Below, in pieces: positions 1 through 6,443 of a DNA stretch of 7,270 bases. Each line of letters starts with the position of its first letter. Within the stretch, counting starts at the first letter, position 1. The notes beneath the pieces were generated by a model, which saw only the letters and a program-made list of their open reading frames with translations, searched no databases and was not told the origin of the DNA. The DNA comes from Chloroflexota bacterium. Lineage in GTDB: Bacteria; Chloroflexota; Anaerolineae; UBA1429. The position numbers and the translations under genes were made by a program. The stretch is taken from the NCBI GenBank assembly GCA_012513725.1, contig JAAZBQ010000257.1, positions 1 through 7,270 of the forward strand, read 5' to 3'.

Positions 1-1862
1 AACCAACCGAGCCGACCGGAGATGCTCCGGCAGCCGTCGAGACCGGCCGCTACAGCGAAGCCCCCATGCTCGCCGAGCTCGTCGAGCAGGGCCTCCTCCC
101 GCCCATCGAGGAGCGACTGCCCGAGAATCCCGCCATCGAGCCCGTGGTGCAAGCCATCGGCAAGTACGGCGGATCGTGGCGCCGCGGCTTCAAGGGCGTC
201 TCCGACCGCGTGGGTCCGAACATGTTGGGCGCCCGTCGCTTGGCCCTCTGGACCCCCGAGCAGGCCCTACGGCCCGAACTGGCCGAGGCCTGGTCCTACA
301 ATGACGACGCCTCCGAGTGGACCATCACCCTGCGCAAGGGCGGCAAGTGGTCCGATGGCAGCCCCTTTAACTCGGGGTGCTTCCGGTGGTGGTACGACTA
401 TCACCTCACGAACACCGACATCACGCCGGCGGTGAGCACCGCGTACAAGACCGGATCAGGGGACGAAGCCGTCGTGATGGAGGTGGAGACGCCGGACGAC
501 TGGACGGTGGTCCTCAAGTTCGCCCATCCGAACCCGCTATTCATCTACACTCTGGCCGGGAACGAGATGTGGGTGCCCGAGTACATGCAGCAGTTCCACA
601 TCGATACGACGCCGGATCCCGAGGCCCTGCAGGACGCGGCCACCGAGGCCGGCTTTGACTCCTGGTCTGCCTACTACCTCGACCGCTACGCGTGGTACAT
701 GAACCCCGACAAGCCGGTAGTCAATGTGTGGAAGGCGGCGAACGCCCTGTCTGAGCAGCTCTTTATCATGGAGCGCAACGCCTACTATATGGGGGTGGAC
801 GAGACGGGCCAGCAACTGCCCTACATCGACCACGTCACCCACCGGCTGTTCGATACCCCGGATGTGTTCAACATGTGGATCATCAGCGGGGAGATCGACA
901 AGCAGCTGCGACACGTAGACCTGGCCAACTATACCCTGTTCAAAGAGAACGAGGCCGAAGGGGATTACACCGTGTTGATGGCCAAGAGCCGCGGCGCGGT
1001 GGGCCTGAACACGAACCTGGCCGCCAAGGACCCCAAGCAGCGGGAGTTCCTGGGTACCCGTGAGGTGCGCCTTGCGCTCTCGCACGCCGTCAACCGGGAT
1101 GAGATCAACGAGCTCGTCTACGATGGCTTGCTCACCCCCTGCAACTGCGGGCCGGTGGAATCCTCTCCCCAGTACTGGGACGAGTTGTTCCACGCCTACA
1201 CCGAGTACGATCCGGAACTGGCCAACGAACTCCTGGACCAGGCGGGGTACGATCAGCGCGATGGCAACGGCTACCGCATGTGGAAGGACGGTAGCGGCCC
1301 CGTCGAGTTCATCATCGAGAGCATCTGGGAGCCGGGCTCCCAGACCGAGGACGCCGCCCAGATGGTGACCAAGTACTTGCAGGATGTGGGGCTCAACGCC
1401 GTCTACAAGTACGTGGAGCGCTCCCTGTTCGAGGAGCACTATTTGGCGAACGAGCTGAACGTCGGGTTCTGGGGCATGGATCGCAACGAGATGGTGATCA
1501 TCCAGCCCGAGGAGTTCCTGGGCCTCATGCCAGACCGCCCATGGGCCGGCGCCTGGGGCTTGTGGAAGGCCAACCCGAACGATCCGAACGGCGAAGAGCC
1601 GCCAGAAGGCCACTGGATCTGGGACATCTGGGACATCTGGGATCAGGTCAAACTGGAGCCCGACGAGGACACGCGCACCGAGCTGTTCCACGGGATCCTG
1701 GAGATCTGGCTGCGCGAGGTACCCCAGGTGTGCTACCTCGGCCAGAACCCGGTGATCGCCATCTGCAAGAACGGCTTTGTGAACTATGAGATCCGGGGCG
1801 AGAACTATACGCGCACGAACTCGGCCACCTACTTCTGGGAGGAGCCGGAAAAGCACGTGTAG
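1..1862 (+). CDS. ABC transporter solute-binding protein, family 5 (peptide/nickel type), 5'-truncated
   Basis: This is the extracytoplasmic solute-binding component of an ABC importer of the oligopeptide/dipeptide/nickel class (SBP_bac_5 family). The frame is open from base 3 with no stop, and the residues before the first ATG (66) read as a Pro/Thr/Glu-rich linker, so the real start, with its signal peptide or lipobox, lies left of the window. Family marks include the GKYGG segment, an 'ALRPELAEAW' block followed by 'WTITLRKGGKWSDGSPF', the central 'REVRLALSHAVNRDEI' helix and the C-terminal 'WDQVKLEPDEDTRTELFHGI' block. At least 598 residues are visible, close to a full-length mature domain. 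A three-fold Ile-Trp-Asp repeat lies at about 1617-1642. No permease or ATPase of this class is in the window; they may lie upstream. The substrate cannot be told from sequence: peptides, sugars or other solutes are all possible. The class is certain; the role is not. Confidence 0.9.
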   Translation, partial: PTEPTGDAPAAVETGRYSEAPMLAELVEQGLLPPIEERLPENPAIEPVVQAIGKYGGSWRRGFKGVSDRVGPNMLGARRLALWTPEQALRPELAEAWSYNDDASEWTITLRKGGKWSDGSPFNSGCFRWWYDYHLTNTDITPAVSTAYKTGSGDEAVVMEVETPDDWTVVLKFAHPNPLFIYTLAGNEMWVPEYMQQFHIDTTPDPEALQDAATEAGFDSWSAYYLDRYAWYMNPDKPVVNVWKAANALSEQLFIMERNAYYMGVDETGQQLPYIDHVTHRLFDTPDVFNMWIISGEIDKQLRHVDLANYTLFKENEAEGDYTVLMAKSRGAVGLNTNLAAKDPKQREFLGTREVRLALSHAVNRDEINELVYDGLLTPCNCGPVESSPQYWDELFHAYTEYDPELANELLDQAGYDQRDGNGYRMWKDGSGPVEFIIESIWEPGSQTEDAAQMVTKYLQDVGLNAVYKYVERSLFEEHYLANELNVGFWGMDRNEMVIIQPEEFLGLMPDRPWAGAWGLWKANPNDPNGEEPPEGHWIWDIWDIWDQVKLEPDEDTRTELFHGILEIWLREVPQVCYLGQNPVIAICKNGFVNYEIRGENYTRTNSATYFWEEPEKHV

Positions 1863-1887
1863 AGACGCTACCTCATGCCATGCGCTT

Positions 1888-1917
1888 GCGGGGCGGGGCC
1901 ACACGGCTCCGCCCCGC
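1888..1917 (+). terminator. GC-rich hairpin after the solute-binding protein gene
   Basis: A 13-bp stem (1888-1900 paired with 1905-1917, one G-U pair) closes a four-base ACAC loop, 25 bases after the stop codon of the upstream gene. No T-run follows it, so it is not a textbook intrinsic terminator. It may slow polymerase, protect the 3' end of the mRNA, or work with another factor. The position between an operon end and the strong promoter at 1968 favours a terminator role. Confidence 0.55.
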
Positions 1918-1967
1918 GGCTCTGTGAGCGCCGGCGTACCCGGACCGCGATCGGCGCGCAGGCGTTG

Positions 1968-1996
1968 TTGACAGTCCCGCGCCGCCGGGCTATACT
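1968..1996 (+). promoter_or_regulatory. Sigma-70-type promoter of the riboflavin transporter operon
   Basis: A perfect -35 box TTGACA (1968-1973) and a near-perfect -10 box TATACT (1991-1996) are separated by 17 bp. This predicts transcription starting at about 2002-2004, roughly 12 bases before the first stem of the FMN riboswitch. The match is strong in such GC-rich DNA and the position fits the RNA leader exactly. Confidence 0.85.
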
Positions 1997-2015
1997 CTTT
2001 CTGGTTGAATCAGCA

Positions 2016-2159
2016 GTCTTCGGGGCAGGGTAGGGTCCCCCACAGGGGGCCGATTCCCGACCGGCGGTATGGCAGCGAACGGTTGCCGAGCCCGCGAGCC
2101 ACTAGTGGCAGATCCGGTGAGATGCCGGAGCCGACGGTACAGTCCGGATGAGAGAAGGC
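2016..2159 (+). promoter_or_regulatory. FMN riboswitch (RFN element) aptamer
   Basis: This RNA aptamer binds flavin mononucleotide and controls the transporter genes downstream. The conserved RFN blocks appear in order: CTTCGGGGCAGGGT (2018-2031), ATTCCCGACCGGCGGTA (2053-2069), GAGCCCGCGAGCC (2088-2100), CCGGTGAGATGCCGGAGCC (2114-2132) and CGACGGTACAGTCCGGATGA (2132-2151). GAAG follows at 2154-2157. P1 is CTTC 2018-2021 with GAAG 2154-2157. P6 is GAC 2133-2135 with GTC 2142-2144. A variable hairpin, the palindrome GCCACTAGTGGC, sits at 2098-2109, and another hairpin at about 2070-2086. The P2 loop is unusual: between the two arms lies an added 7-bp hairpin (2034-2040 with 2045-2051) where most RFN elements have only a few bases. 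The order of blocks and their near identity to the consensus make the call very secure. Confidence 0.96.
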
Positions 2160-2185
2160 GTAGCGCGCGCGTCGGGTCGTGGCGT

Positions 2186-2220
2186 ACTGCCCCGTAGCTG
2201 GAAAGCACGGGGTGTTTTTT
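2186..2220 (+). terminator. Riboswitch-controlled intrinsic terminator (expression platform)
   Basis: CCCCGT (2190-2195) pairs with ACGGGG (2207-2212). An inner GCT/AGC stem (2197-2199 with 2204-2206) is capped by a GGAA tetraloop, with two outer wobble pairs possible and six T residues at 2215-2220. This is a classic intrinsic terminator, and it ends directly at the ATG at 2221. The 5' arm (2186-2195, ACTGCCCCGT) is complementary, except for a two-base internal loop, to ACGGTACAGT at 2134-2143 inside the aptamer. The two pairings exclude each other, giving an antiterminator. The 3' arm also contains GGGGTG (2209-2214), the Shine-Dalgarno of the first gene, so translation may be blocked as well. 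The stems are read directly; the switching is inferred from known RFN biology. Confidence 0.88.
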
Positions 2221-3051
2221 ATGCAGACGACTCAGGGGATCCGGCGCCACAGCGGCGCATCTCCCGGGGGGCCGGGGCTCGGACGCCCCATCCACTGGGA
2301 GTACCTACTTGTTCCCGTTCTTCTGGTCCTCGCGGTGGGCCTGTGGGAACTCGTCGTCCGCTGGGGCGAGTACCAGCCCTTCATCCTCCCCGCCCCCCGG
2401 CGGGTCGCCGCCCGCTTTGCCGCGGCCCTCGCGGATGGGACGCTGGTGACCCACACGCTCGTCACCCTCCGGGAGGTGTTCGCCGGCCTGGCCCTGGGCC
2501 TCAGCGTGGCGGTCGTCCTGGGTTACATCCTGGCCAAGTCGCGCCTCCTGGAGCGCATCATCTCCCCTTACCTGGTGGCCTCACAGGCCATCCCCGTCGT
2601 GGCTCTGGCTCCCCTCCTGGTGATCTGGTTCGGCGCCGGCTCCTTTTCCAAGGTCCTCGTGTGCGCGCTGACCCTCTTCTTTCCGGTGCTCATCAACACC
2701 ATCGTCGGCATCCGCTCGGTGGACCCCAGCCTGATGGACCTGATGCGCTCGTTACGCGCCAGCCGCTGGCAGGTGTTCACCATGCTGGAGGTGCCTGCCG
2801 CGCTGCCCGTCCTCCTGGGCGGGCTGAAGGTGGGCGTCACCCTGTCGGTGATCGGCGCGGTGGTGGGTGAGTTTGTCGGCTCGGACCGCGGCCTGGGCTT
2901 TCTGGTGAACCTGGCCCGCGGCATCTTTGACACGCCGCTCATGTTCGTGGCCCTGTTCACCCTGATGGCCATCGCCCTGACCCTCTACCTGGGGGTCGTA
3001 GGGCTCGAGTCCGTCCTGTTGCGTTGGAATCGGCCGGAGAACGGCCGCTAG
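2221..3051 (+). CDS. ribX: Riboflavin ABC transporter permease (RibX-like)
   Basis: This is the inner-membrane permease of an ABC importer (BPD_transp_1 family, SsuC/TauC/ThiX-like), predicted to move riboflavin or a close flavin. It has 276 residues, usual for the family. A hydrophobic helix at about 28-46 is followed by the family signature FILPAPRRV (54-62). Further helices lie at about 86-105, 123-137, 145-164, 204-222 and 240-265. The EAA-type loop that docks the ATPase spans about 172-205 (core ASRWQVFTMLEVPAALP). ATG 2221 is chosen because GGGGTG lies six bases upstream; the in-frame GTG at 2179 falls before the riboswitch terminator and is unlikely. It is the first gene after the FMN riboswitch, 30 bp ahead of the binding-protein gene. 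The permease fold is certain; riboflavin as substrate rests on the riboswitch and the neighbouring RibY-type protein. A thiamine-precursor transporter would look similar but would not carry an FMN switch. Confidence 0.88.
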   Translation: MQTTQGIRRHSGASPGGPGLGRPIHWEYLLVPVLLVLAVGLWELVVRWGEYQPFILPAPRRVAARFAAALADGTLVTHTLVTLREVFAGLALGLSVAVVLGYILAKSRLLERIISPYLVASQAIPVVALAPLLVIWFGAGSFSKVLVCALTLFFPVLINTIVGIRSVDPSLMDLMRSLRASRWQVFTMLEVPAALPVLLGGLKVGVTLSVIGAVVGEFVGSDRGLGFLVNLARGIFDTPLMFVALFTLMAIALTLYLGVVGLESVLLRWNRPENGR

Positions 3052-3081
3052 AGATTCGTCGATCCATCGTTGGAGGCACGC

Positions 3082-4104
3082 ATGCGTACCAGTCTATCCA
3101 TCCTGCTGATCCTCGCCCTGCTCCTCACCGGCTGCCAGGTGACACCCACGCCGGCCTCAAGCGGCGCCACGACGCCAGGAGCGGGCGATGAACCCGCCGG
3201 CTCGCTCGAGGCGCTGACCATCGCCATGGGCTTTATGCCCAACATCCAGTTCGCCCCGATGTACGTGGCCCTCGAACGGGGCTATTTCGCCGAGGAGGGA
3301 CTCGATATCACCCTGGATTACGGCATGGAGACCGACCTCCTGGAGCGGCTGGCCGCCGAGCAGATCAAGTTCGCCATCGGCAGCGGCGACCAGGTGATCC
3401 TGGCCCGAGCCCAGGGGCTGCCCGTGCAGTACGTCCTGAATTGGTACCGGCGCTTTCCGGTCTGCATCGTGGCGATGGCCGACTCGGGGATCGAGACGAT
3501 CGACGACCTGGTGGGCAAGACCGTCGGGATCCCGGTGACCTTTGGCGCGTCGTACATCGGCTGGATGGGGTTCGTCAAGGCGGTGGGGCTAGATCCCCAG
3601 GCCGTCAACCTGCAGACCATCGGCTACACCCAGGTGGCCAGCCTCGTGGAGGGCAGGGTGGACGCCGCGGTGGTCTATGCGCAGAACGAGCCGGTGCAGC
3701 TGCGGACCGCGGGGCACGACATCAACGTCTTTTACCTGGACGAGTACACGGCGTTGATCTCCAACGGCATCATCACCAACGACGTCACCGCTGAGGAGGA
3801 ACCGGAACTGGTTCGCGCGGTGGTGCGGGCGTTTCTCCGGGGCCTCGAGGACACCCTGGCCGACCCCGATGCGGCGTTCGAAATCGCGCGGCGGGCCATC
3901 CCAGAGATGGACGACGAGACGGCCGTCCTCCAGCGCGCGGTGCTCGACGAGTCGATCGAGTTCTGGCGCTCGGAGCGCGCCGGCGCCACCGATCCGCGCG
4001 CCTGGGAGGCCTCGGTGACGCTGCTGAACGAGATGGGCCTCCTGGCCACCGAGGTGGATCCCGAGACGCTGTACTCGAACGGCTTTCTCCCCGAGGAGCA
4101 ATAA
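3082..4104 (+). CDS. ribY: Riboflavin-binding lipoprotein of ABC transporter (RibY-like, NMT1/THI5 family)
   Basis: This is the solute-binding lipoprotein that should capture riboflavin (or a flavin precursor) outside the membrane and hand it to the permease. It has 340 residues. A short basic start and hydrophobic stretch lead to the lipobox LLTGC, with the lipidated cysteine at residue 18. A Thr/Pro/Gly/Ala-rich linker (19-44) and an NMT1/THI5-like domain from about 45 follow. Typical blocks are MGFMPNIQFAPMYVALERGY (49-68), 'YFAEEGLDI', 'FAIGSGDQVILARAQGLPV', 'IDDLVGKTVGIP' and 'LVEGRVDAAVVY'. ATG 3082 is preceded by GGAGG at 3072-3076, five bases away; the in-frame TTG at 3070 overlaps that site and is rejected. 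Relatives bind thiamine pyrimidine precursors, taurine or sulfonates, so the substrate call rests on the FMN riboswitch and on characterised RibY proteins of Chloroflexi. The aromatic residues in the pocket cannot be assigned without a model. Confidence 0.87.
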   Translation: MRTSLSILLILALLLTGCQVTPTPASSGATTPGAGDEPAGSLEALTIAMGFMPNIQFAPMYVALERGYFAEEGLDITLDYGMETDLLERLAAEQIKFAIGSGDQVILARAQGLPVQYVLNWYRRFPVCIVAMADSGIETIDDLVGKTVGIPVTFGASYIGWMGFVKAVGLDPQAVNLQTIGYTQVASLVEGRVDAAVVYAQNEPVQLRTAGHDINVFYLDEYTALISNGIITNDVTAEEEPELVRAVVRAFLRGLEDTLADPDAAFEIARRAIPEMDDETAVLQRAVLDESIEFWRSERAGATDPRAWEASVTLLNEMGLLATEVDPETLYSNGFLPEEQ

Positions 4105-4106
4105 CC

Positions 4107-4706
4107 TTGGGCCCGTCGACGCAGGCGCAGGTTGGCGGCAGGCCGGTGCTGGTGGTGCGCGACCTGCAGATGACCTTCTCCTCGCCGGAGAACCCCCTGG
4201 AGGCGCTGGAGCAGGCCAGTTTCGCCCTGGCGGCCCACGAGTTCGTCTCCATCATCGGCCCCTCGGGATGCGGCAAGTCGACGCTGCTGCGCATCCTGGC
4301 GGGGCTGGTACCCCCCTCCGGCGGAGAGGTGCTTCTGGACGGCACCCCGGTCACCGAGCCCCACAGCAAGGTGGGGCTGGTGTTCCAGCACGCCAACCTG
4401 ATGCCCTGGCGCACGGCGCTGCGCAACGTCATGCTGCCGCTGGAGGTGCAGGGCATGCCCAAGGAGGAGGCCGGCCGGCGCGCCGCGGAGATGCTGCTCC
4501 TCGTCGGCCTGGAAGGCTTTGAGGGCGCGCTGCCCCGGGAGCTCTCCGGCGGCATGCGCCAGCGGGTGGCGCTGGCCCGCGCCCTGGTCCACGACCCGGA
4601 CCTGCTCCTGCTCGACGAGCCCTTTGGCGCCCTGGACGCCCTGACCCGCGAGCGGATGAACTGGGAACTCTTCGCATCTGGCAGCACCAGCGCAAGACGG
4701 TGCTGA
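4107..4706 (+). CDS. ABC transporter ATPase of the riboflavin importer, N-terminal part (frameshifted gene)
   Basis: This is the ATP-hydrolysing subunit that powers the ribX/ribY importer (SsuB/TauB/ThiZ-like class). Walker A GPSGCGKST is at residues 51-59, the Q-loop glutamine at 94 (VFQHANLMPW), the signature LSGGMRQRVALARAL at 146-160, Walker B LLLLDEP at 166-172 and the D-loop GALD at 174-177. The start is TTG 4107, two bases after the ribY stop, with GAGGAG at 4093-4098 inside ribY as its ribosome site, so the two genes are probably translationally coupled. The frame leaves family sequence after Glu-Leu (4665-4670) and stops at 4706 with about 11 unrelated residues. From 4673 the family sequence continues in another frame to 4906. 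One base is missing between about 4668 and 4672; restoring it gives the expected Glu-Leu-Leu-Arg-Ile-Trp. The whole gene would span 4107-4906 and encode about 266 residues, a normal length. Read alone, this part lacks the H-loop and should be inactive. Confidence 0.85.
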   Translation: MGPSTQAQVGGRPVLVVRDLQMTFSSPENPLEALEQASFALAAHEFVSIIGPSGCGKSTLLRILAGLVPPSGGEVLLDGTPVTEPHSKVGLVFQHANLMPWRTALRNVMLPLEVQGMPKEEAGRRAAEMLLLVGLEGFEGALPRELSGGMRQRVALARALVHDPDLLLLDEPFGALDALTRERMNWELFASGSTSARRC

Positions 4707-4906
4707 TGGTGACCCACTCGATCCCCGAGGCCATCTACCTTTCCGACCGGGTCCTGATCATGAGCAACCGCCCGGGGCGCATCAAGCGGGACGTTACGAT
4801 CGATCTCCCGCGGCCCCGCCACCCCGACGTGATGTACGCGCCCCGTTTTGTGGAGTACGACCGCCTGTTGCACGCGGCGCTCGCCGACGAGGACCCCGGC
4901 GCGTAG
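4673..4906 (+). CDS. ABC transporter ATPase of the riboflavin importer, C-terminal part (after frameshift)
   Basis: This is the continuation of the ATPase gene begun at 4107, in the frame one base behind. Family sequence starts at the CGC codon 4673 (Arg-Ile-Trp-Gln) and runs to the TAG at 4904-4906. It includes the H-loop in VLMVTHSIPEA, with the switch histidine codon at 4715-4717, then LSDRVLIMSNRPGRI and the C-terminal tail, all typical of nitrate/sulfonate/taurine-class ATPases. GTG 4700 and ATG 4706 are in-frame start codons, but I see no clear ribosome site, so independent translation is doubtful. The H-loop and tail show no decay, which points to a sequencing or assembly error or a very recent mutation. 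A working -1 slip at CTC-TTC is possible, but no canonical slippery heptamer is visible. Confidence 0.75.
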   Translation, partial: RIWQHQRKTVLMVTHSIPEAIYLSDRVLIMSNRPGRIKRDVTIDLPRPRHPDVMYAPRFVEYDRLLHAALADEDPGA

Positions 4907-4954
4907 CCGGAGACGGAGTGGAGCCCGCGGGCAAACGCGCGCCTGAGAGAACGA

Positions 4955-4988
4955 AAAGAAGAGGGGGGAGCGCTCCCCCCTCTTCTTT
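4955..4988. terminator. Bidirectional terminator: perfect 34-bp palindrome between convergent genes
   Basis: The two arms, 4955-4971 and 4972-4988, are exact reverse complements. They run from an AAAGAAGA end through six G residues to AGC and back. The hairpin lies 48 bases after the ATPase stop and 45 bases before the stop codon of the convergent MFS gene. Each strand leaves the stem through a T-rich tail (TCTTCTTT on +, its mirror on -), so it can serve transcripts from both sides. The tails are interrupted by C, so efficiency is uncertain. Confidence 0.85.
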
Positions 4989-5033
4989 CGGTGTCATCCT
5001 TCTACCCTCGGAGCCCGTGGCAGATGCCCGCTC

Positions 5034-6323
5034 CTACGTCTCGGCGGGAGCGGTAACTCCGACGGGCGACGGCTCCTGGACGGCCCAGCGCATGGTGGCC
5101 AGCCCCAGCGCGCCCAGCGACAGCGACACCCAGAACAGGGCTTGGAAACCGAGCAGGTCCACGATCCACCCGCCGAGGACCGGCGCCACGAGGATAGGCA
5201 CGGCCAACAGCGTGTTGGAGAGGCCGATGTAGGTGGGCAGGTCGTCGGGGGCCGCAAAGGTCATGATCATGCTCATATTGGCCACCATCAGGCCTGCGGT
5301 GGAGACGTTCATCAGCACGAATACGCCGTACAGCCAGGCGGCCGAAGGCGCCACGAGGGCCAGCGCGGCTGCACCCACCCCCAGCGCCGTGCAGACCTCA
5401 GTGGCCCACTTGTGCCCCTTGCGGTCGGCGAGCACCCCGAGGAGCGGCGTAAACAGGGTCTGGCTTCCGAGGGCCACCATCGTCAGGGCGCCGGCAAAGG
5501 CGTCGTCGACGGCGAACGCATCCCGAGCATAGATGACGTAGAACGCGGTGGCCATGGTGCCCAGGATGATGAGCGCCCGACCGACGAGGTAGCGGGCAAA
5601 GTTGGGGTTGCCCCGCAGGACGTCCGGCAGCCGGCGAAAGTACTCCTTGGCCGGCAGCGAGACCTTGCTCGGCTTGCGCGCCGGCTCCCGATTACCGGCC
5701 AGGGCCACCCAAGAGATGACCTGGGCGCCAAAGGCCAACAGGAAGCAGAGGCCGAACGACGTGGGATACGCCCGGGTCCCCAGGATGTGGCGCGAGATGG
5801 CCGCCCCGGCGATGCCCAGCAGGCCGCCGGTGGCGTTGGAGAGGCCGAAAAAGATCCCCCGGCGCTCCGGGCGGATCACCTTGGCCAGCATGTTCTGCCA
5901 CGCCGGGCTCCCCAGCCCGCCCGCGCCGGTGGCCAGCGCCAGGCTGAGGGCCAACACCGTGTACGCCAACCAGCGTGGCGCGCCGGGCCACAGGAGGGCC
6001 AAGAGAGCCACAAAGAGGTACGGCAGGCGCTCCATCACGCTGATCCGCAGGAGGAGCGGTTTCTTGCGGGGTAGGGTCTCCACGTAGCGGGCCAGGAGGA
6101 GCTGCGGCAGATGGTGGGCCACCTGCTGGATCGCCGGGATCAGTCCGACGAGGACCGCCGAGTCCGTCAGGTGCGCGGCATACAACGACAGAACGGTGGC
6201 CCCAAAGATGAAGGAGTTGGAGAAATTGAAGAAGGTCAGGTCCAGCAGGTTAGTGGCGAAATTCCAGGTCTCGTGCTTGCGCACGTAGGCCTCGTACTCT
6301 GCCTCCGCGGATCCCACAGCCAT
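5034..6323 (-). CDS. Major facilitator superfamily (MFS) transporter
   Basis: This is a secondary transporter of the inner membrane with 429 residues, the usual size for a 12-helix MFS protein. Hydrophobic segments fill both halves, separated by a basic cytoplasmic loop at about 210-242 (NREPARKPSKVSLPAKEYFRR). The second half carries a clear motif A, GVLADRKGHK (296-305), between helices 8 and 9. The matching loop in the first half is degenerate (ARYVETLPRKKP). The N-terminus has a soluble acidic stretch of about 20 residues before helix 1. ATG at 6323-6321 is chosen over GTG 6332 because AGGTGA lies five bases upstream of it and overlaps the GTG. It has its own promoter (6444-6472) and is convergent with the riboflavin operon. 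No residue points to a substrate; drug, sugar or metabolite export are all possible. The fold is sure and the function unknown. Confidence 0.9.
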   Translation of the reverse strand: MAVGSAEAEYEAYVRKHETWNFATNLLDLTFFNFSNSFIFGATVLSLYAAHLTDSAVLVGLIPAIQQVAHHLPQLLLARYVETLPRKKPLLLRISVMERLPYLFVALLALLWPGAPRWLAYTVLALSLALATGAGGLGSPAWQNMLAKVIRPERRGIFFGLSNATGGLLGIAGAAISRHILGTRAYPTSFGLCFLLAFGAQVISWVALAGNREPARKPSKVSLPAKEYFRRLPDVLRGNPNFARYLVGRALIILGTMATAFYVIYARDAFAVDDAFAGALTMVALGSQTLFTPLLGVLADRKGHKWATEVCTALGVGAAALALVAPSAAWLYGVFVLMNVSTAGLMVANMSMIMTFAAPDDLPTYIGLSNTLLAVPILVAPVLGGWIVDLLGFQALFWVSLSLGALGLATMRWAVQEPSPVGVTAPAET

Positions 6324-6377
6324 TGCGCTCACCTGTACGCAGCCCCCGACGCCGCCAGCCCGTGGCGGGCGTAGAAG

Positions 6378-6404
6378 AACTCCGCCGGCAGTGGCCGGCG
6401 GAGT
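6378..6404 (-). promoter_or_regulatory. Stem-loop in the 5' leader of the MFS gene
   Basis: An 11-bp perfect stem (6379-6389 with 6394-6404) closes a four-base loop. On the minus strand it is followed by TTCTTCT, so it looks like a weak intrinsic terminator or attenuator inside the predicted roughly 114-base leader, 56 bases before the ATG. A smaller hairpin, GCCCG-TGG-CGGGC, lies at 6358-6370. I recognise no known riboswitch class here. Its role is inference. Confidence 0.4.
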
Positions 6405-6443
6405 CTGGCATCATCCGGACCGGGAATACCCGTCAACGACGCC

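Noticed and set aside
537..1904. A 455-residue open frame on the minus strand opposite the solute-binding protein gene
   Set aside because: It is a GC-rich codon-bias shadow: its product has low-complexity Val/Leu/His/Gly runs and no family motifs, while the plus-strand frame encodes an unmistakable family 5 binding protein.
2016..2159. A TPP or other riboswitch class, since NMT1/ThiX-like transporters are often thiamine-related
   Set aside because: The RFN blocks (GGGGCAGGGT, CCCGACCGGCGGTA, GCCGACGGTACAGTCCGGATGA) match FMN riboswitches, and no TPP consensus (CTGAGA... ACCTGA) is present.
2179..2220. GTG at 2179 as the start of the permease
   Set aside because: It would place 14 codons across the terminator hairpin and lacks a ribosome site; ATG 2221 has GGGGTG at six bases.
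2148..2870. A 240-residue frame starting inside the riboswitch
   Set aside because: It is a Gly/Pro/Arg-rich out-of-frame reading of the permease gene and starts in the aptamer P1 region.
3732..4873. Long minus-strand frames of 286 and 362 residues opposite ribY and the ATPase
   Set aside because: They carry no recognisable motif, are rich in Arg/Ser/Pro as expected for antisense of GC-rich genes, and overlap well-supported plus-strand genes.
5142..6087. Plus-strand frames of 310 and 161 residues inside the MFS gene
   Set aside because: The minus strand encodes a clear MFS transporter with motif A; the plus-strand products are Gly/Arg/Gln-rich shadows without ribosome sites.
5034..6323. The MFS transporter as a riboflavin exporter or importer working with the ribXY unit
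   Set aside because: It is on the opposite strand with its own promoter, shows no RFN element in its leader, and a two-way terminator separates it from the operon.
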